From: Deltaproteobacteria bacterium
Lineage (GTDB): Bacteria; Desulfobacterota; Desulfobulbia; Desulfobulbales; SURF-16
Reading direction: 5' to 3'
Length of the DNA: 10,077 bases
NCBI GenBank assembly: GCA_029939635.1
Contig: JAOZSN010000111.1
Span: 1-10,077, forward strand
The translations under genes and the position numbers were made by a program. Numbering within the stretch: position 1 is the stretch's first letter; every line of letters begins with the position of its first letter. This document shows positions 7,575-10,077 of this stretch, one piece after another. Under the pieces are notes generated by a model, which saw nothing but the letters and a program-made list of their open reading frames with translations, ran no database searches and was not told the origin of the DNA.

Positions 7575-7826
7575 CTATGATTTTAGAATAGATCCAACGT
7601 CCTTGACCTTGGCGACCTTTTCCTTCATATCATTGACCTCTTTAAGACCTGGCACGCTATTTTCCACGAAATCCTTGCCAGCCCCTTCCACCTCGCCGAT
7701 GGAATTTTTAAAGGATTTTATACCTTTCCCAAGTCCCTCTCCGATCTCCGGCAGCTTCTTACCGCCAAACACCAAAAAGGCAATACCCAAAATAACAACA
7801 AGTTCCGGCATTCCTAATCCAAACAT
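7575..7826 (-). CDS. tatA: TatA/E-family twin-arginine translocase subunit (83 aa)
   Basis: This small inner-membrane protein is a pore-forming component of the Tat pathway, which exports folded, often cofactor-bearing, proteins. It has the classic layout: a short N-terminal membrane helix (about 5-20, PELVVILGIAFLVF), the FGGKKLPEIG hinge (20-29), an amphipathic helix (about 30-45, GEGLGKGIKSFKNSI) and a charged tail to residue 83. TatB-like features, such as a long C-terminal region, are absent. The ATG at 7826 has AAGGAGGGG four bases upstream. It is the second gene of a tandem pair, 33 bases after a 61-residue paralogue whose first 13 residues are nearly the same. No tatC is in the window, so the translocase core must be encoded elsewhere. 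Confidence 0.93.
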   Translation of the reverse strand: MFGLGMPELVVILGIAFLVFGGKKLPEIGEGLGKGIKSFKNSIGEVEGAGKDFVENSVPGLKEVNDMKEKVAKVKDVGSILKS

Positions 7827-7828
7827 AC
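7801..7828. repeat. 28-base exact repeat, copy 1 (start of the 83-aa tatA)
   Basis: This block covers the start codon, the first eight codons and two upstream bases of the downstream tatA. It is identical to 8020-8047 at the start of the upstream tatA. Flanking codons have diverged at synonymous and non-synonymous sites, so either the duplication is old with local conversion, or this segment is under selection. Confidence 0.9.
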
Positions 7829-7859
7829 GTCCCCTCCTTGGCCTGAAAAAGCAGCCTTA

Positions 7860-8045
7860 TCAGCTCTTTGAGGTATCATCCTTGGTTTCATCAATCTTCT
7901 TGGCTTCTTCATCCTTGGTGGCATTTTTAAAATTCTTGATGCCCTTACCAATACCTGAGCCAATTTCAGGCAACTTGCCTGCTCCAAAAATGATAACAAT
8001 AATAACAAGAATTACGACCAGTTCCGGCATTCCTAATCCAAACAT
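7860..8045 (-). CDS. tatA: TatA/E-family twin-arginine translocase subunit (61 aa)
   Basis: This second TatA-type protein is only 61 residues. It has a membrane helix at about 5-20 (PELVVILVIIVIIF), the FGAGKLPEIG hinge (20-29), an amphipathic helix (SGIGKGIKNFKNA, 30-42) and a short acidic-basic tail. The short tail and the AGKLPEIG hinge are typical of small TatA/TatE proteins in deltaproteobacteria. A longer frame opens at 8201, but it adds 52 residues of unlikely composition. The ATG at 8045 has GAGG seven bases upstream and aligns with its paralogue's MFGLGMPELVV start. It lies directly behind a good promoter and 33 bases before the second tatA, so the pair is probably one transcript. 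Whether the two form mixed or separate oligomers cannot be judged. Confidence 0.93.
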   Translation of the reverse strand: MFGLGMPELVVILVIIVIIFGAGKLPEIGSGIGKGIKNFKNATKDEEAKKIDETKDDTSKS

Positions 8046-8047
8046 AC
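8020..8047. repeat. 28-base exact repeat, copy 2 (start of the 61-aa tatA)
   Basis: This is identical to 7801-7828 and lies in the same position relative to the start codon of the upstream paralogue. The two copies are in direct orientation, 219 bases apart. Confidence 0.9.
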
Positions 8048-8138
8048 ACACGCCTCTTTTATTACAAATATATTTAGCTGCTCCAATCGACCAAAGCCAA
8101 TCAGATCGGCATAGCAAAACAACTAATTGTATTACCGA

Positions 8139-8168
8139 ATTATAACCAAAATCTATTTCATACCTCAA
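8139..8168 (-). promoter_or_regulatory. Sigma-70-type promoter for the tatA pair
   Basis: On the minus strand, TTGAGG (8168-8163) and a perfect TATAAT (8144-8139) are 18 bases apart. Transcription would start near 8132, giving a leader of about 87 bases before the ATG at 8045. It is the best promoter match in the window. Confidence 0.6.
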
Positions 8169-8239
8169 GCCCAGTGGAATCGCCATCATTTTTTTGTGCA
8201 TACCTACCAGGAGGCAAGAGGATATTAAAACATTACAAA

Positions 8240-8268
8240 TTGTATTCTCGGTAATTTTCGATTAGAAA
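8240..8268 (+). promoter_or_regulatory. Weak candidate promoter for the TRAP genes
   Basis: TTGTAT (8240-8245) and TAGAAA (8263-8268) have an ideal 17-base spacer but match the consensus at only three and four of six positions. It would start transcription near 8275, about 36 bases before the lipoprotein gene. Other AT-rich hexamers nearby could serve instead. Confidence 0.2.
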
Positions 8269-8310
8269 TAATTTCATTCCATCCATTTAACTATTTTATT
8301 TTTTATTGCT

Positions 8311-9159
8311 ATGTCTACCCTCCGACTTACATCCCTCCTCATCAGCCTGCTTTTTCTAAATGGTTGCTCTGGTATTTCCGAGAACATGGCCAGCAATCTG
8401 GCTGCTGCTATTAAAAATAATAATGATCTGGAGATAGTGAAGGCAGGAAGCCCTTCCTATCTCATAATGATTGATTCATTTCTCGAAGATGATCCTAACA
8501 ACGAAGAAATATTGCGCATTGCTGCTGACCTCAATGCCACCTATGCTGAGATTTTTATCGTAGGCTCGCAACAACGGGCACGCTTGATGACGGCCAAAGC
8601 CCTCACCTATGCCCAACTGGCCTGCTGTAATTTTGATGACAATCTCTGCAATCTGGCAACCATTGATTTTCAGCAATTCAGCCTCATCATTGACCAATTA
8701 GATAATGCGGATGACCTACCTTTTCTCTTTTCTCTGGGATCAGCCTGGGTGGGCTGGGTTCAAGTACGGCGTGACGATTTCAAGGCCATTGCCCAGATCT
8801 CAAAAATAGAAAAAATCATGACACGTATCGTGGAGATTGATGAGAAATATATGAATGGTGGAGCCCATCTCTACCTTGGCTCTCTGGCCATCCTGCTACC
8901 ACCCTCCATTGGCGGCAAACCAGAAGTTGCACAAAAACACTTTCTACGTGCCATTGAACTTGGCGGTGAACACAACTTAATAGCCAAGGTTATCTATGCC
9001 GAAAAATATGGCAGGATGATGTTTGACCAAGAACTCCATGACCGTCTATTGCAGGAAGTTTTAGCTGCAGACCCTACATTTAAAGGGTATACACTCAGTA
9101 ATGTTCTAGCCCAGAAACGGGCTAAAAAATTACTGGCAAGCGGTACAGAATATTTTTAA
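8311..9159 (+). CDS. TatT-like helical lipoprotein, TRAP transporter-associated
   Basis: This 282-residue lipoprotein belongs to the TatT family, the helical TPR-like partner of TRAP transporters described in Treponema pallidum (Tp0956). The name is unrelated to twin-arginine transport. Residues 1-18 form a signal peptide ending LFLNG-C, so Cys19 is the predicted lipidated residue, followed by Ser. The rest is mostly helical. Recognisable family segments are GSAWVGWV (143-150), IDEKYMNGGAHLYLGSLA (176-193), LPPSIGGKPEVAQKHF (196-211) and the C-terminal LSNVLAQKRAKKLL (262-275). The ATG at 8311 has no ribosome site; the preceding bases are nearly all pyrimidine or A/T. The position of the signal peptide still makes this the only sensible start. 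A DctP-like binding protein follows 50 bases downstream. In T. pallidum the two proteins form a complex. A periplasmic chaperone or ligand-relay role is inferred. Confidence 0.88.
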   Translation: MSTLRLTSLLISLLFLNGCSGISENMASNLAAAIKNNNDLEIVKAGSPSYLIMIDSFLEDDPNNEEILRIAADLNATYAEIFIVGSQQRARLMTAKALTYAQLACCNFDDNLCNLATIDFQQFSLIIDQLDNADDLPFLFSLGSAWVGWVQVRRDDFKAIAQISKIEKIMTRIVEIDEKYMNGGAHLYLGSLAILLPPSIGGKPEVAQKHFLRAIELGGEHNLIAKVIYAEKYGRMMFDQELHDRLLQEVLAADPTFKGYTLSNVLAQKRAKKLLASGTEYF

Positions 9160-9209
9160 AAACAACAGCTGATCTCACCAGGAATCCACTTACATCAATC
9201 ACGACACCT

Positions 9210-10077
9210 ATGCGACACCTACTTTTTCTAAAAATATCCCTGTTCCTTGGCCTCCTCCTCTGTACTGGAATCAGTCAGGCTAAAACTCTCAAAATTGCCA
9301 CCCTTTCTCCGGAAGGGGCCTTTGAACTCGAACAGATGCGGGTAGCAGCTAAAGAAATTGCCAACCAAACCAACAATCGCATAAAACTGAAATTTTATCC
9401 TGGCGGCGTCATGGGCAATGACCAGGCCGTTATCCGTAAAATGCGCTTTAATCAACTCCAGGGTGGTTTGGTCTCGGCCTCCAGCCTGGCGAGATTTAAT
9501 CGCAATGGCCAGATCTACTGCCTACCTTTTGTCTTCCGCTCCTTTGCAGAGGTCGATTATGTTCGCGGATTCATGGACAAAATCATCATTGATGGCTATA
9601 AACAGGCAGGTTTTACAATATTTGGCATAGCCGAAGGTGGTTTTGCCCATATCCTTTCTAAAAATCCGGTGAGTACGGTTGAGCAACTTCGCCAACAAAA
9701 GGTGTGGGCCCCTGAAAATGATTTTGCAGCCATTACAGCAATCAAGGCCTATGATGTGCAACCTATACCACTCTCCTTGGCCGATGTCCGTACCGGCCTG
9801 CAGACTGGACTCATAAACACGGTTGCTATCCCACCGGCCTATAGCATTATCCTGCAATGGCATACCCAGGTAAACTACATCACAGAACTGCCTCTCCTCT
9901 ACACCTACGGAATACTGGCCATTGATAACAAAGTTTTTAATAGATTGCCCAAGGAAGATCAGCAGATAATGAACACCATCCTTTTTGCTGCCTTCCAGCG
10001 CATTGACCTCTATAACCGCAAGCAAAATGATAAGGCTCTCGTGGCCTTAAAAGATCTTGGACTTACCTTTGTAACCG
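9210..10077 (+). CDS. DctP-like TRAP substrate-binding protein, 3' end cut by window
   Basis: This open frame of 289 codons runs off the right edge without a stop. Typical DctP proteins are about 330 residues, so roughly 40 are missing. Residues 1-24 are a Sec signal peptide, hydrophobic from about 4 to 20, with cleavage after SQA. It has no twin arginines and no lipobox. The mature part starts KTLKIATLSP. It has family segments FYPGGVMGNDQAVIRKMR (62-79), LPFVFRSFAEVDYV (105-118), SLADVRTGLQTGLINTVAIPP (189-209) and YTYGILAIDNKVFNRLP (231-247). Where most DctP proteins have an Arg that binds the substrate carboxylate (R-V-P), this reads KVWAPEND with Trp166. The ligand may therefore be unusual. 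The ATG at 9210 lacks a ribosome site, with no alternative start before the signal peptide. It pairs with the TatT-like lipoprotein. TRAP membrane subunits (DctQ/DctM) are expected downstream. Confidence 0.9.
   Translation, partial: MRHLLFLKISLFLGLLLCTGISQAKTLKIATLSPEGAFELEQMRVAAKEIANQTNNRIKLKFYPGGVMGNDQAVIRKMRFNQLQGGLVSASSLARFNRNGQIYCLPFVFRSFAEVDYVRGFMDKIIIDGYKQAGFTIFGIAEGGFAHILSKNPVSTVEQLRQQKVWAPENDFAAITAIKAYDVQPIPLSLADVRTGLQTGLINTVAIPPAYSIILQWHTQVNYITELPLLYTYGILAIDNKVFNRLPKEDQQIMNTILFAAFQRIDLYNRKQNDKALVALKDLGLTFVT

Noticed and set aside
7603..8145. 180-codon plus-strand frame across both tatA genes
   Set aside because: It contains near-duplicate segments only because it is antisense to the two tatA paralogues, and it runs through the tatA promoter.
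8046..8201. 52-residue N-terminal extension of the 61-aa TatA
   Set aside because: The extension spans the tatA promoter and leader. The internal ATG has a ribosome site and matches the paralogue's start.
8209..8214. AGGAGG in the tatA-TRAP spacer on the plus strand
   Set aside because: No ATG, GTG or TTG follows at a usable distance. The nearest TTG (8240) hits a stop after four codons.
7575..9159. Functional link between tatA genes and the TatT-like gene suggested by their names
   Set aside because: TatT here refers to TRAP-associated proteins of Treponema, not to twin-arginine translocation. The DctP signal peptide has no twin arginines, so nothing indicates Tat export of its partner.
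9522..10025. 167-codon open frame opposite the DctP gene
   Set aside because: The plus strand codes for a well-matched DctP protein throughout, so the reverse frame is a shadow.

Overview
The gene content and protein style suggest a Gram-negative, anaerobic, sulfate-reducer-like deltaproteobacterium (Desulfobacterota). A Desulfotalea/Desulfobulbaceae-type genome is my best guess; this is recognition from memory, not a search. Pointers are tandem tatA genes, a TRAP transporter of the TatT-associated type, a long-form class II aldolase and a fused PabB-PabC. Base composition is moderate in GC, with AT-rich intergenic regions. I see no rRNA, tRNA, CRISPR array or complete mobile element.

Left half (about 142-5908, all on the minus strand, read right to left). 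A dGTPase-like HD phosphohydrolase comes first. It overlaps by four bases (GTGA) a ClC-type anion transporter with two CBS domains. A fused aminodeoxychorismate synthase component I / 4-amino-4-deoxychorismate lyase (pabB-pabC) follows after 41 bases. After a weak hairpin with a U-run come an ATP-binding universal stress protein with a strong RBS and a small zinc-ribbon protein. The first three look like one transcription unit. The last two may be its tail or a separate unit. The first 141 bases hold no gene I can support.

Centre (5909-7552). A 250-base divergent spacer carries a candidate promoter for the minus-strand operon and a perfect 7-bp inverted repeat upstream of a plus-strand class II fructose-bisphosphate aldolase. 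The aldolase is monocistronic and is followed by a strong bidirectional terminator, shared with the converging tatA genes.

Right half (7575-10077). Two tandem TatA-type twin-arginine translocase pore proteins sit on the minus strand behind a promoter with a perfect TATAAT -10 box. Their first 28 bases around the start codon are identical. Divergent from them on the plus strand is a TRAP-associated pair: a TatT-like helical lipoprotein, then a DctP-like periplasmic binding protein that runs off the right edge. The binding-protein pair should deliver an unidentified ligand, probably not a plain C4-dicarboxylate, to TRAP membrane subunits expected just beyond the window.

Most of the window is ordinary housekeeping and transport content. 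The points most worth a second look are the ClC protein, which lacks the usual proton-glutamate and inner-gate tyrosine equivalents, and the TatT/DctP pair with a Trp where DctP proteins usually carry the ligand-binding Arg. I found no convincing wholly new system.
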